DNA of 64,000 nt, from contig DGAD01000032.1 of assembly GCA_002382805.1 (NCBI GenBank), positions 65,354 through 129,353 of the forward strand, in the 5' to 3' direction. Under the pieces are notes generated by a model that was not told the DNA's origin, ran no database searches, and worked only from the letters and a program-made list of their open reading frames with translations. The number at the start of each line of letters is the position of its first letter. Position 1 is the first letter of the stretch. The position numbers were made by a program, and so were the translations under genes. Positions 1-7,845 of the stretch are shown here, one piece after another. This stretch comes from Clostridiales bacterium UBA4039. Lineage in GTDB: Bacteria > Bacillota > Clostridia > Lachnospirales > Vallitaleaceae.

Positions 1-1088
1 ACCTAGAGATTGCCCTTGTGGTCAGTATTTTTGTAAGTATTATTTCGGCAGTTTTGCTTTCGATGAATATAAAAAAATCCATGTTTAACTTAGAACCTTC
101 AGAAATTGCTATGTTAATTAGCGAGCGAGAGCTTATATTTAATAGCATAGAAAAATGCCTTATTTCGATTGATAAAAATGGGATTATTCTATTCTATAAT
201 AATGCGGCGGCGAAGCTATTGGAATTGCCTAAAGGTGTTGAAGGACAACCCATAGGAAAATACAACGAAAAATTAGCGTTGATTTTTGACGAGGTTCTAC
301 AGGAAAAAAACAATCAATATAATGAACAATTTTTTATTAATCAAGGTGTCCATGTAATTATTAACAGCTGCTTGATGTATAACCCTAACAAAGAAGTGTT
401 TGGTGTGGTATCAAGTATTGATCAGATGAATCAAGCAATGGAGCTGGCTTATGAGATAACGGACTACAAGGATATTATTGATTCACTACGTGCGCAAAAT
501 CATGAGTTTTTAAATAAACTGCATACTTTGGGTGGATTGATACAGTTGGAAAACTATGAAGAAGCTTTAGATTATATTGATATGCTATCGGTGCGTTCCA
601 AGCAATTACAGCATATTTTGATTCAGCACATTGAGAATAAAAAAGTTGCAGGAATTATTTTGGCAAAATATAATAAATTTGTTGAGAATAAGATTGAGTT
701 TGGATTGGATAAAGGATCAAAGTTTACGGGGTTGCCAGGATATTTATCCGAAGAAATCGTATGTTCTATTATTGGGAACTTATTAGATAATACATATGAT
801 GCGCTTATGCAGCCAACAATGACAGAGGAAGGCTGTGTCGAACTTTTTATTCATTCTGATCAAGAGGTGTTTGAACTGCAGATTATTAACAATGGTCCTG
901 CAATACCAAAAGATATTCAGATGAAAATGTTTCAAAAAGGATTTACGACAAAAAACAATAAAAATGCAAAGAATGGACAAGGTTTGTATATTATACATCA
1001 AGAGATTACACAATTTGGCGGGGAGATTTATGCAAACAATTTAGAAAATCAGGAAGGAGTTGCCTGGTATGTCAAAATCCCAAAATAA
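1..1088 (+). CDS. Sensor histidine kinase, CitA/DcuS family (5' end outside window)
   Basis: C-terminal part of a membrane sensor kinase that would phosphorylate the response regulator encoded next. The frame is open to the first base, so the extracytoplasmic sensor domain and true start lie upstream; a GTG at 18 is only an internal codon. Visible parts are the end of a membrane helix (about the first 20 residues), a PAS domain (about residues 40-145), an H-box containing QNHEFLNKLHTLGG, the N-box GNLLDNTYDAL and a G-box NGQGLYIIHQ. The H-box with adjacent NHEFxNKLH is typical of the citrate/malate/fumarate sensor kinases (CitA, DcuS, MalK). It overlaps the regulator gene by 20 bases. The ligand cannot be told without the missing sensor domain; a di- or tricarboxylate is inferred from the family. 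Confidence 0.9.
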   Translation, partial: LEIALVVSIFVSIISAVLLSMNIKKSMFNLEPSEIAMLISERELIFNSIEKCLISIDKNGIILFYNNAAAKLLELPKGVEGQPIGKYNEKLALIFDEVLQEKNNQYNEQFFINQGVHVIINSCLMYNPNKEVFGVVSSIDQMNQAMELAYEITDYKDIIDSLRAQNHEFLNKLHTLGGLIQLENYEEALDYIDMLSVRSKQLQHILIQHIENKKVAGIILAKYNKFVENKIEFGLDKGSKFTGLPGYLSEEIVCSIIGNLLDNTYDALMQPTMTEEGCVELFIHSDQEVFELQIINNGPAIPKDIQMKMFQKGFTTKNNKNAKNGQGLYIIHQEITQFGGEIYANNLENQEGVAWYVKIPK

Positions 1089-1776
1089 GTTATTATCAAT
1101 TATTGTTGTGGAAGATGATCCAATGGTTCGAAAAATTAATGAAGGGTTTATTGAAAAAATTAGTGGTTATGAGTTAATAGGTTCTTTTGGAAATCTTAAA
1201 GACACAAAAAACTTTTTAAAAACTCATGAGCCGGACCTTATTTTATTAGATATTTTTTTCCCAAATGAACAAGGGACGGAGTTACTAATCTGGATTCGTA
1301 AACATCAAATTCAATCCGATGTAATATGTATAACAGCAGATAATTCAACAGAAACCATAGAAGAGACATGGCGTTACGGTGCGTTTGACTATTTGCTCAA
1401 ACCCTTTCGATTTGAACGTTTAGAAGAAGCGTTATTACGTTTTCGTGAAATGAAGATGCGATTAACGACTTCAGAGACTTTTGATCAAGAAAGCCTTGAT
1501 GAACTTTTTGAGACAAAAGATGAAGAGAAGACAGGCGGTTTGAATGGGGCACCTTCGAGCCGTGAAACCAACAAAACGTATCAGGGGATTTTGAAGTTTT
1601 TACAAGAGAATCCGGATGATTTTTTTACTGCACATATGATAGGCAAAGAATTAGGAGTATCACGTATTACAGCAAGGCGTTATCTTGACCAAATGGAGCA
1701 GGAAAACCGACTGATTGTCGAGCCCAATTATGGGAGCGTGGGACGTCCCCAAAATTATTATAAGTTAAGGAGTTAA
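1069..1776 (+). CDS. Response regulator, CitB/DcuR family
   Basis: Partner regulator of the kinase before it. The receiver domain (residues about 10-125) has acidic residues E15-D16-D17, phospho-acceptor D61 in ILLDIFFP, T89 and K111, so it looks functional. The C-terminal part (about 165-235) is a winged helix-turn-helix containing GKELGVSRITARRYLD followed by GRPQNYY, as in CitB/DcuR/MalR regulators. I chose ATG 1069 because AGGAAGGAG ends 9 bases upstream; the TTG at 1060 would sit directly on that site. The gene overlaps the kinase end, so the two are translationally coupled. Probable targets are genes for organic acid uptake or metabolism, none of which is in the window. Confidence 0.9.
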   Translation: MSKSQNKLLSIIVVEDDPMVRKINEGFIEKISGYELIGSFGNLKDTKNFLKTHEPDLILLDIFFPNEQGTELLIWIRKHQIQSDVICITADNSTETIEETWRYGAFDYLLKPFRFERLEEALLRFREMKMRLTTSETFDQESLDELFETKDEEKTGGLNGAPSSRETNKTYQGILKFLQENPDDFFTAHMIGKELGVSRITARRYLDQMEQENRLIVEPNYGSVGRPQNYYKLRS

Positions 1777-1780
1777 ATAC

Positions 1781-2695
1781 ATGAAAAGAGAAGCTTTTTT
1801 TCAGCTTGTTGAAATACAGACGAAAGTAGCAAGTGTCATTCCTTTTTTGACAGGAATCGCATTTACTTCATATCGATATCAAGAGTTTGATCCGATGATT
1901 ATTAGTGTCTTTTTTATCAGTCTATTGTGCCTTGATATGGCGACAACTGCAATAAATAATCTTATGGATTTAAAGGTACTTGAGTATGGTGTGTCCGTTA
2001 AACAAGCGAAAACGGTTATTGGGGTCTTGTTGACCGTAAGTATGGTAACCGGATTATGGCTGGTGTATTTAACAGATATTGTTGTGCTTTTAATTGGTGG
2101 CATTGCATTTTTAGTGGGTGCGCTATATTCTTATGGGCCTTTGCCGATTTCTCAAACACCATTTGGAGAAGCTTTTTCTGGCTTTTTTATGGGAATGCTG
2201 ATCTTTTTTGTAACCGTATATATTCAAATCTATGAACTTGGCTTTTTTATTTTTAGCTATGCCGACCAACATATTTATATTAATATTCATATTATTGAGT
2301 TTCTTATCATTGGATTGGTTTCGTTGCCGTTGATTCTAGGCATTGCCAATATTATGTTGGCAAATAATACCTGCGACTTAGCGGAGGATATAAAAAATAA
2401 ACGGCATACACTACCTTACTATATAGGCAAAGATAATGCAGTGGTTTTATTTGAGGTACTAGCCTATTTATCGTATCTATGGATTATCGTAGGTGTGGTA
2501 ATTGAAGTGCTTCCGATTATTACACTTCTTGTTCTTTTGACGCTGTATCCGGTGAAGAAAAATGTCGATGCGTTTAAAGCAGTTCAAGAAAAAAGCAAGA
2601 CGTTTGTATGTGCGGTCAAAAACTTTGTGCTCATATCGGTTGCGTATTTTTTGACAATTTTACTTGGTATTATTGTGCGAATTATTATTGATTAG
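1781..2695 (+). CDS. UbiA-family prenyltransferase (MenA-like)
   Basis: Polytopic membrane protein of 304 residues with about eight hydrophobic segments. The family transfers a polyprenyl chain to an aromatic acceptor such as 1,4-dihydroxy-2-naphthoate. The second aspartate motif is clear (NNTCDLAEDIKNKRHT, about residues 195-210), as in MenA. The first motif reads NNLMD (residues 59-63) where NDYFD or NDxxD is usual, so one of its acidic or polar positions differs. It begins four bases after the response regulator stop with its own TAAGGAG, so it is probably co-transcribed with the two-component system. No other menaquinone gene is visible. The acceptor is unknown; a MenA role is possible but unproven. 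Confidence 0.8.
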   Translation: MKREAFFQLVEIQTKVASVIPFLTGIAFTSYRYQEFDPMIISVFFISLLCLDMATTAINNLMDLKVLEYGVSVKQAKTVIGVLLTVSMVTGLWLVYLTDIVVLLIGGIAFLVGALYSYGPLPISQTPFGEAFSGFFMGMLIFFVTVYIQIYELGFFIFSYADQHIYINIHIIEFLIIGLVSLPLILGIANIMLANNTCDLAEDIKNKRHTLPYYIGKDNAVVLFEVLAYLSYLWIIVGVVIEVLPIITLLVLLTLYPVKKNVDAFKAVQEKSKTFVCAVKNFVLISVAYFLTILLGIIVRIIID

Positions 2696-2714
2696 CCTTT
2701 TATCTTGAAAATAC

Positions 2715-2743
2715 TTGACAAACAGTAGAAGAGTCACTACAAT
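2715..2743 (+). promoter_or_regulatory. Sigma-A promoter of hisS-aspS
   Basis: TTGACA at 2715-2720, a 17-base spacer and TACAAT at 2738-2743. Transcription would begin near 2750, just before the T-box leader. Confidence 0.85.
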
Positions 2744-2749
2744 AGAGTA

Positions 2750-3047
2750 AAGTTATAAACACAAATTAACAAAGCGTTGAATAAGCGAGTAAATAAGTGC
2801 GAAGTCATCACCAGAGAGAAAGGTTTTAGCTGCAAGCCTTTTGTTGATTACTTATTGAAAGACCCTTAGGAGTGCTTTACTAAAAGATACATGATGATTC
2901 ATCATAGGATTTAGTAAGTAAAGACGTATTGTCTACGTTACAAGACTTTAAGCCGGAAGCATGGATATGCTTCAATTAGGGTGGCACCGCGGGTAATGTC
3001 TCGTCCCTTTTTATCAATATAGATTGATAGGGAAGAGGCTTTTTTTA
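2750..3047 (+). promoter_or_regulatory. T-box leader of hisS-aspS, apparent Asp (GAC) specifier
   Basis: A tRNA-sensing leader that lets transcription proceed when the matching tRNA is uncharged. The T-box core AGGGTGGCACCGCGGG lies at 2978-2993. A terminator hairpin, with a stem rich in CCCTTTTTATCAAT and ATTGATAGGG and a run of T, spans about 3001-3047. Stem I can be folded with base AAAGC 2771-2775 / GCTTT 2874-2878 and upper helix AATAAGT/ACTTATT. In the specifier loop, GAAA is followed by GAC at 2861-2863, the position the codon takes in glyQS-type leaders. GAC is an aspartate codon. The leader would therefore sense tRNA-Asp although hisS is the first gene. Specifier placement is by manual folding. 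Confidence 0.9.
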
Positions 3048-3071
3048 TGTTCTATTTGGAAAGGAGTTACT

Positions 3072-4346
3072 ATGAATATTAAAGCACCTCGAGGAACCAA
3101 TGACTTTTATGGAGACTATATGGACCAATTATTGGACCTTGAACATCAAATGCGATGCTTATGTGATGATTATGGATTTAGCGAAATACGTACACCGATT
3201 TTTGAACGTTTAGAACTGTTTCAACGAGGGGTTGGAGAGACAACGGATATCGTACAAAAAGAAATGTATACATTTTTTGACAAGTCAAAAGAGCAACGTG
3301 AGTTTGCCTTAAAACCGGAAGGAACAGCAGGTGTTGTGCGCGCTTATCTTGAACGTAAGCTGTATGCAGATGTTCAGCCAAGTAAGTTTTACTACATCAG
3401 TCCTAACTTTCGTTATGAAAAGCCTCAGGCAGGACGATTTCGTCAATTCCACCAATTTGGTGTAGAACTATTTGGGGCAGAGGACCCTTCGGCAGATGCA
3501 GAGATTATTAGCTTAGGCTATCAGATGTTAAAACGCCTGAACATACCTAGTGTTAAATTACATATTAACAGTTTGGGAAATCAGGTTTCACGTAAGCGTT
3601 ATAATGGATTATTAATGGATTTTTTGGAGGCGCATAAAAATGAATTGTGCCCAACATGCCAAGAGCGTATGTATAAGAACCCCTTACGTGTGTTAGATTG
3701 TAAAAATGAAACTTGCCAGACCATCATGCAAGAGGCGCCGCTAATGATTCATCACCTGGATGATGCGGACCGTGAGCACTTTGAAGGTGTTCAAGCCTTG
3801 CTTGATAGCATGGGAATCCCTTATGAAGTGGATCCTTGGATTGTTCGGGGGCTTGATTATTATTCACGTACTGTATTTGAATTCATCTCTGAAGATATCG
3901 GCTCCCAAGCAACTGTGTGTGGTGGAGGTCGTTATGATTATCTGATTGAAGAGATGGGCGGAGCGCCAACACCAGCGATTGGGTTTGGAGCAGGAATTGA
4001 ACGCTTGCTGTTGACGATTGCCAATACTCAAGGGAAACCGGAGCCTAAGGAGAAAATCGACCTATATCTAGGCTATATGGGCGATGCAGCAAAAAATAAG
4101 GCGATGGCATTAACCTATCAACTACGCGAACAACATATTCGTTGTGCAACAGACTTACTTGGAAAGTCTGTACGTGCCCAAATGAAATATGCGAATAAAA
4201 TTAATGCCAAGTATTCATTAATCATTGGTGAGGACGAAATCGCGTCGAACACCGTGAGCCTAAAAAACATGAAAAATGGTGAACAAGTCGATATATCAAT
4301 GGAAGAGATAGCTTCCTATATTCATAGTCAACAAGGAGGAAAATAA
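3072..4346 (+). CDS. hisS: Histidyl-tRNA synthetase
   Basis: Cytoplasmic class II synthetase that charges tRNA-His; 424 residues, the usual length. The N-terminus has KAPRGTNDF. Motif 2 appears around FRYEKPQAGRFRQFHQFG, the HisA-type histidine-binding segment as GLDYYSRTVFEF, and motif 3 as GFGAGIERLLL, followed by a C-terminal anticodon-binding domain. ATG 3072 is chosen because AAAGGAGTTACT precedes it; the longer open frame from 3024 runs back into the T-box terminator. The stop is two bases before aspS. Confidence 0.97.
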   Translation: MNIKAPRGTNDFYGDYMDQLLDLEHQMRCLCDDYGFSEIRTPIFERLELFQRGVGETTDIVQKEMYTFFDKSKEQREFALKPEGTAGVVRAYLERKLYADVQPSKFYYISPNFRYEKPQAGRFRQFHQFGVELFGAEDPSADAEIISLGYQMLKRLNIPSVKLHINSLGNQVSRKRYNGLLMDFLEAHKNELCPTCQERMYKNPLRVLDCKNETCQTIMQEAPLMIHHLDDADREHFEGVQALLDSMGIPYEVDPWIVRGLDYYSRTVFEFISEDIGSQATVCGGGRYDYLIEEMGGAPTPAIGFGAGIERLLLTIANTQGKPEPKEKIDLYLGYMGDAAKNKAMALTYQLREQHIRCATDLLGKSVRAQMKYANKINAKYSLIIGEDEIASNTVSLKNMKNGEQVDISMEEIASYIHSQQGGK

Positions 4347-4348
4347 GC

Positions 4349-6148
4349 ATGAGTGAATCAATGCAAGGATTAAAGAGAAGCCATTATTTAACCGAAGTAT
4401 CTGAAAGTCATATTGACCAAGAAGTCACTGTGATGGGATGGGTACAAAAGCGACGTGACCTTGGAGGGGTTATCTTCTTAGATGTACGCGATAGAACAGG
4501 TATACTTCAAGTTGTCATCGATCAAAGTAGTATCGGTGATGAAGGGTTTAAAAAAGCTGAGAAGATTCGTACAGAATATGTTATCGCAGCTAGAGGTCTC
4601 GTAGAAAAGCGATCAGAAGAGACAATTAATCCAAACTTAAAAACAGGAATGATTGAAGTTCGGGCACATGAGTTGCGTTTGCTTTCAGAAGCTGAGACAA
4701 CTCCGTTCCAAATCGAAGAAGATTCCAATGTTAAAGAAGAGCTTCGTCTAAAATATCGATATCTTGACTTAAGACGTCCAGATATTCAACGTAACTTAAT
4801 GCTTCGTAATCAAGTAACCCAAGCAACTCGTGACTTCTTAAACGAAGAAGGCTTCTTAGATATTGAGACGCCGATGCTTACTAAATCAACACCGGAAGGT
4901 GCAAGAGATTATTTGGTACCTAGCCGTGTGAATCCAGGGCATTTTTATGCCTTACCACAATCACCACAGATTTTTAAACAGTTGCTTATGTTATCAGGTT
5001 ATGATAAATATTACCAAATCACAAAATGCTTCCGAGATGAGGACTTACGTGCAGACCGTCAACCGGAGTTTACGCAAATCGATATGGAGATGTCTTTTGT
5101 AAATGTGGATGATGTGATTGATGTTAATGAGCGCTTATTACAAAAAATGTTCAAGGACGTTATGGATATCGACATTGAACTTCCAATCAAGCGTATAACC
5201 TATCAAGAGGCAATGGACCGTTATGGTTCAGACAAGCCGGATATACGTTTTGGGCTTGAGCTAGTCAATATTTCTGAGATTGTTGAATCATGTGGTTTCA
5301 AAGTGTTTACGGACGCTGTGAAAAAAGGTGGTTCTGTTCGTGGAATCAACGGTAAAGGACTGGCAAACTTACCTCGTCGTCAGATTGATGCCTTGACGGA
5401 GTATGTAAAAACTTATGGTGCAAAAGGTATGGCATATATTGTAATTAATGATGATGGTTCATTAAAATCGGCGATTACCAAGTTCCTAGATGAGGCTGTC
5501 GTTGAAAGCATTATCGAAAAAATGGAAGGTAAGCCCGGCGATATCCTTTTCTTTGGGGCAGACACCAACGATATTGTCTATGCATCCTTAGGAGCCCTTC
5601 GTTTAGAACTTGCACGACGCCTTGAACTTTTAGATAAGAACACCTATGAATTTGTATGGGTGACAGAGTTCCCGCTTGTGGAATGGAATGCAGAACATAA
5701 GCGTTATACAGCGATGCATCACCCCTTTACTATGCCTATGGAAGAAGATCTTCACCTTTTGGAGTCGGCACCGGAAAAGGTACGTGCCCAAGCTTATGAT
5801 ATCTGTCTTAACGGTAATGAAATCGGTGGTGGAAGTATTCGTATCTATCAACGTGATGTACAGGAAAAAATGTTTGCCGCTTTAGGATTTAGTAAAGAAG
5901 ATGCCTATGAACGTTTTGGATTCTTATTGGATGCCTTCAAATACGGTGTGCCTCCACATGGTGGACTAGCCTATGGTTTAGATCGTATTGTTATGTTGAT
6001 GGCAAAAGCAGACAGTATTCGCGAAGTCATTGCCTTCCCTAAGATTAAAGACGCATCCTGCCCGATGACCAAAGCGCCAGGTATGGTCGATGACCAACAA
6101 TTAGAAGAATTAAGTATAAAAGTCGATTTATTAGAGATTGAAGAATAA
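4349..6148 (+). CDS. aspS: Aspartyl-tRNA synthetase
   Basis: Class IIb synthetase charging tRNA-Asp, 599 residues, the normal bacterial length. It has the N-terminal OB-fold anticodon domain (VTVMGWVQKRRDLGGVIFLDVRDR begins near residue 26), the catalytic motifs around YRYLDLRR, FRDEDLRADRQPEF and GLAYGLDRIVMLM, and the bacterial GAD insertion between them. AAGGAGG at 4333-4339 sits at the end of hisS, so translation is probably coupled. The pairing hisS-aspS is common in Firmicutes. I cannot tell from the sequence whether it is discriminating or also charges tRNA-Asn. Confidence 0.97.
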   Translation: MSESMQGLKRSHYLTEVSESHIDQEVTVMGWVQKRRDLGGVIFLDVRDRTGILQVVIDQSSIGDEGFKKAEKIRTEYVIAARGLVEKRSEETINPNLKTGMIEVRAHELRLLSEAETTPFQIEEDSNVKEELRLKYRYLDLRRPDIQRNLMLRNQVTQATRDFLNEEGFLDIETPMLTKSTPEGARDYLVPSRVNPGHFYALPQSPQIFKQLLMLSGYDKYYQITKCFRDEDLRADRQPEFTQIDMEMSFVNVDDVIDVNERLLQKMFKDVMDIDIELPIKRITYQEAMDRYGSDKPDIRFGLELVNISEIVESCGFKVFTDAVKKGGSVRGINGKGLANLPRRQIDALTEYVKTYGAKGMAYIVINDDGSLKSAITKFLDEAVVESIIEKMEGKPGDILFFGADTNDIVYASLGALRLELARRLELLDKNTYEFVWVTEFPLVEWNAEHKRYTAMHHPFTMPMEEDLHLLESAPEKVRAQAYDICLNGNEIGGGSIRIYQRDVQEKMFAALGFSKEDAYERFGFLLDAFKYGVPPHGGLAYGLDRIVMLMAKADSIREVIAFPKIKDASCPMTKAPGMVDDQQLEELSIKVDLLEIEE

Positions 6149-6177
6149 GAGTTGACATCAAGTATACTTTATAGGTT

Positions 6178-6213
6178 AAAATAAAAGAGTGGAGTTCTAC
6201 TCTTTTATTTTTT
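6178..6213 (+). terminator. Terminator after aspS
   Basis: AAATAAAAGAGT and ACTCTTTTATTT pair around a short loop, followed by TTTTT. It ends the hisS-aspS transcript. Confidence 0.85.
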
Positions 6214-6259
6214 TAGAACCATATAAGCATATAAACTTGATCATTATAGGAGGAAGAGG

Positions 6260-7261
6260 ATGTATAAAGCAAATGAGAAAAGATATGACACAATGATTTA
6301 TCGACGCGCAGGAAAGACAGGGTTAAGACTACCTTTGATTTCTCTTGGATTATGGCATAATTTTGGTGATGTGACACTTGTAGAGGCAAGTCGAAAAATG
6401 ATACATAAAGCATTTGACCTTGGAGTGACACATTTTGACTTAGCTAACAATTATGGTCCCCCTGCAGGCAGTGCAGAGAAAAATTTTGGTCGGATTTTAC
6501 GTGAAGATATGAAGCCATATCGGGATGAGATGATTATCTCGACAAAAGCAGGGTATTACATGTGGCCAGGACCTTATGGTGACTTTGGTTCGAGAAAATA
6601 CTTGTTATCTAGTTTGGACCAGAGCCTTCAACGGATGGGGCTTGAGTATGTCGATATTTTTTATCATCATCGCCCAGACCCAGAGACGCCCATAGAAGAG
6701 ACGATGTTAGCCTTAGATCAAGCGGTTCGCCAAGGCAAGGCTTTATATGTAGGGATTTCTAACTATCGAGGAGCGCAAGCCAAAGAAGCGTTAAAAATTT
6801 TAAAAGAGTTAAAGACTCCGGTGGTCATGACACAACCAAGGTACAGCATGTTAGATCGGTGGATAGAAGAGGATGGACTAAAAGATGTGACAGAAAAATA
6901 TGGAGTGGGCAATATTGTCTTTAGTCCATTGGCACAAGGTTTGCTAACAGATAAATATTTGAAGTCGATTCCTAAAGATTCACGGGCAGCAAGTGGAAGC
7001 CAATTCTTGACCGAAGAAAAAATTACGGAAGAATTATTAAACGGAATACGTGAATTAAATGCAATGGCCATAGAGCGTAACCAAACGCTTGCACAAATGT
7101 CCTTGTCATGGGTGCTAAGAGATGATAGAATAACAACAGCACTTATTGGTGCAAGTAAAGTGAGTCAGGTTGAAGATAGTGTAGCGGCAATTAATAATTT
7201 GTCCTTTACGCAAGCAGAGTTAGATGCCATTGATGCCATCGTAAAAAGGATGAATGTGTAA
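6260..7261 (+). CDS. Aldo/keto reductase, YghZ (L-glyceraldehyde-3-phosphate reductase) type
   Basis: NADPH-dependent carbonyl reductase of 333 residues, close in layout to E. coli YghZ, which reduces L-glyceraldehyde 3-phosphate and methylglyoxal. The catalytic tetrad is visible as D60 (THFDLANNYG), Y65, K96 (ISTKAGYY) and H136 (DIFYHHRPD). The motif NNYGPPAGSAE is characteristic of the YghZ group. The start follows AGGAGG at 6248-6253 with spacing of six after AAGAGG. It is read with the RseC-like gene 19 bases downstream. A detoxifying role is inferred from the family; the substrate is not shown here. Confidence 0.88.
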   Translation: MYKANEKRYDTMIYRRAGKTGLRLPLISLGLWHNFGDVTLVEASRKMIHKAFDLGVTHFDLANNYGPPAGSAEKNFGRILREDMKPYRDEMIISTKAGYYMWPGPYGDFGSRKYLLSSLDQSLQRMGLEYVDIFYHHRPDPETPIEETMLALDQAVRQGKALYVGISNYRGAQAKEALKILKELKTPVVMTQPRYSMLDRWIEEDGLKDVTEKYGVGNIVFSPLAQGLLTDKYLKSIPKDSRAASGSQFLTEEKITEELLNGIRELNAMAIERNQTLAQMSLSWVLRDDRITTALIGASKVSQVEDSVAAINNLSFTQAELDAIDAIVKRMNV

Positions 7262-7280
7262 AGATTTAAGGAGTGACAAA

Positions 7281-7724
7281 ATGGCTGAAATTGGTCAAGT
7301 AACAAAAGTTGAAAATGATGAAGTTGTTGTACGTCTGCTTCGAAAAGAAGCATGTGCAAAGTGTGGCGCATGTACTGCAGGGCTAGAAAGTAAAGACATG
7401 TTTATACATGCCAATAATCTATGTGATGCAGGTGAAAACGAGTGGGTTGAAATCTACCTAGAAGAAACGAATTTTCTAAAAGCCGTTGGACTTATGTATG
7501 GTATTCCCCTTATAGGATTATTAATAGGTTTGTTCGCGGGGATGCTATTGGGGCGAGCTTATGTACCCCTATATGCTGATGCTATCGGATTTGCCAGTGG
7601 GATTTTTGGTGCAGGAGTCACTTTTTTTACGTTACATTTGAATGAACATCGATTTAATACAAAGACCTATAAACCTAGAGCAATTCGCATTGTCGATACG
7701 ACAAAAGAAAATATAAGTTGTTAA
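7281..7724 (+). CDS. RseC/SoxR-reducing-type membrane protein
   Basis: Small membrane protein of 147 residues. The N-terminal domain (1-75) carries C25, C28 and C31 (EACAKCGAC), as in the RseC family. Two membrane helices follow (about 78-100 and 108-125). RseC-like proteins are linked in other bacteria to SoxR reduction with the Rnf complex and to sigma-E control; in Clostridia their partner is usually unclear. ATG 7281 is preceded by AAGGAGTGACAAA. Neither rnf nor soxR genes are in the window, so the function remains open. Confidence 0.85.
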   Translation: MAEIGQVTKVENDEVVVRLLRKEACAKCGACTAGLESKDMFIHANNLCDAGENEWVEIYLEETNFLKAVGLMYGIPLIGLLIGLFAGMLLGRAYVPLYADAIGFASGIFGAGVTFFTLHLNEHRFNTKTYKPRAIRIVDTTKENISC

Positions 7725-7758
7725 GTGCATTGTTTACTTTAGATGTTTGGAATGATTT

Positions 7759-7797
7759 CATCCGGCTATGTGATATGCATAGCCGGATGTTTTTTTA
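7759..7797 (+). terminator. Strong terminator after the RseC-like gene
   Basis: A perfect 12-base stem CATCCGGCTATG / CATAGCCGGATG followed by seven T. Confidence 0.93.
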
Positions 7798-7845
7798 AAA
7801 ATACGATAAGAAAAAAAGTTTTGTTGAAGGTAATGGAGGATTAAG

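Noticed and set aside
2798..2812. CATCAC in the hisS leader as a His specifier
   Set aside because: It falls on the 5' side of stem I, above the paired AATAAGT/ACTTATT helix; the specifier position on the 3' side carries GAC.
6152..6182. TTGACA just after aspS as a promoter for the aldo/keto reductase
   Set aside because: The only nearby -10-like sequence lies 19 bases away and the aspS terminator at 6178-6213 would stop the transcript at once.
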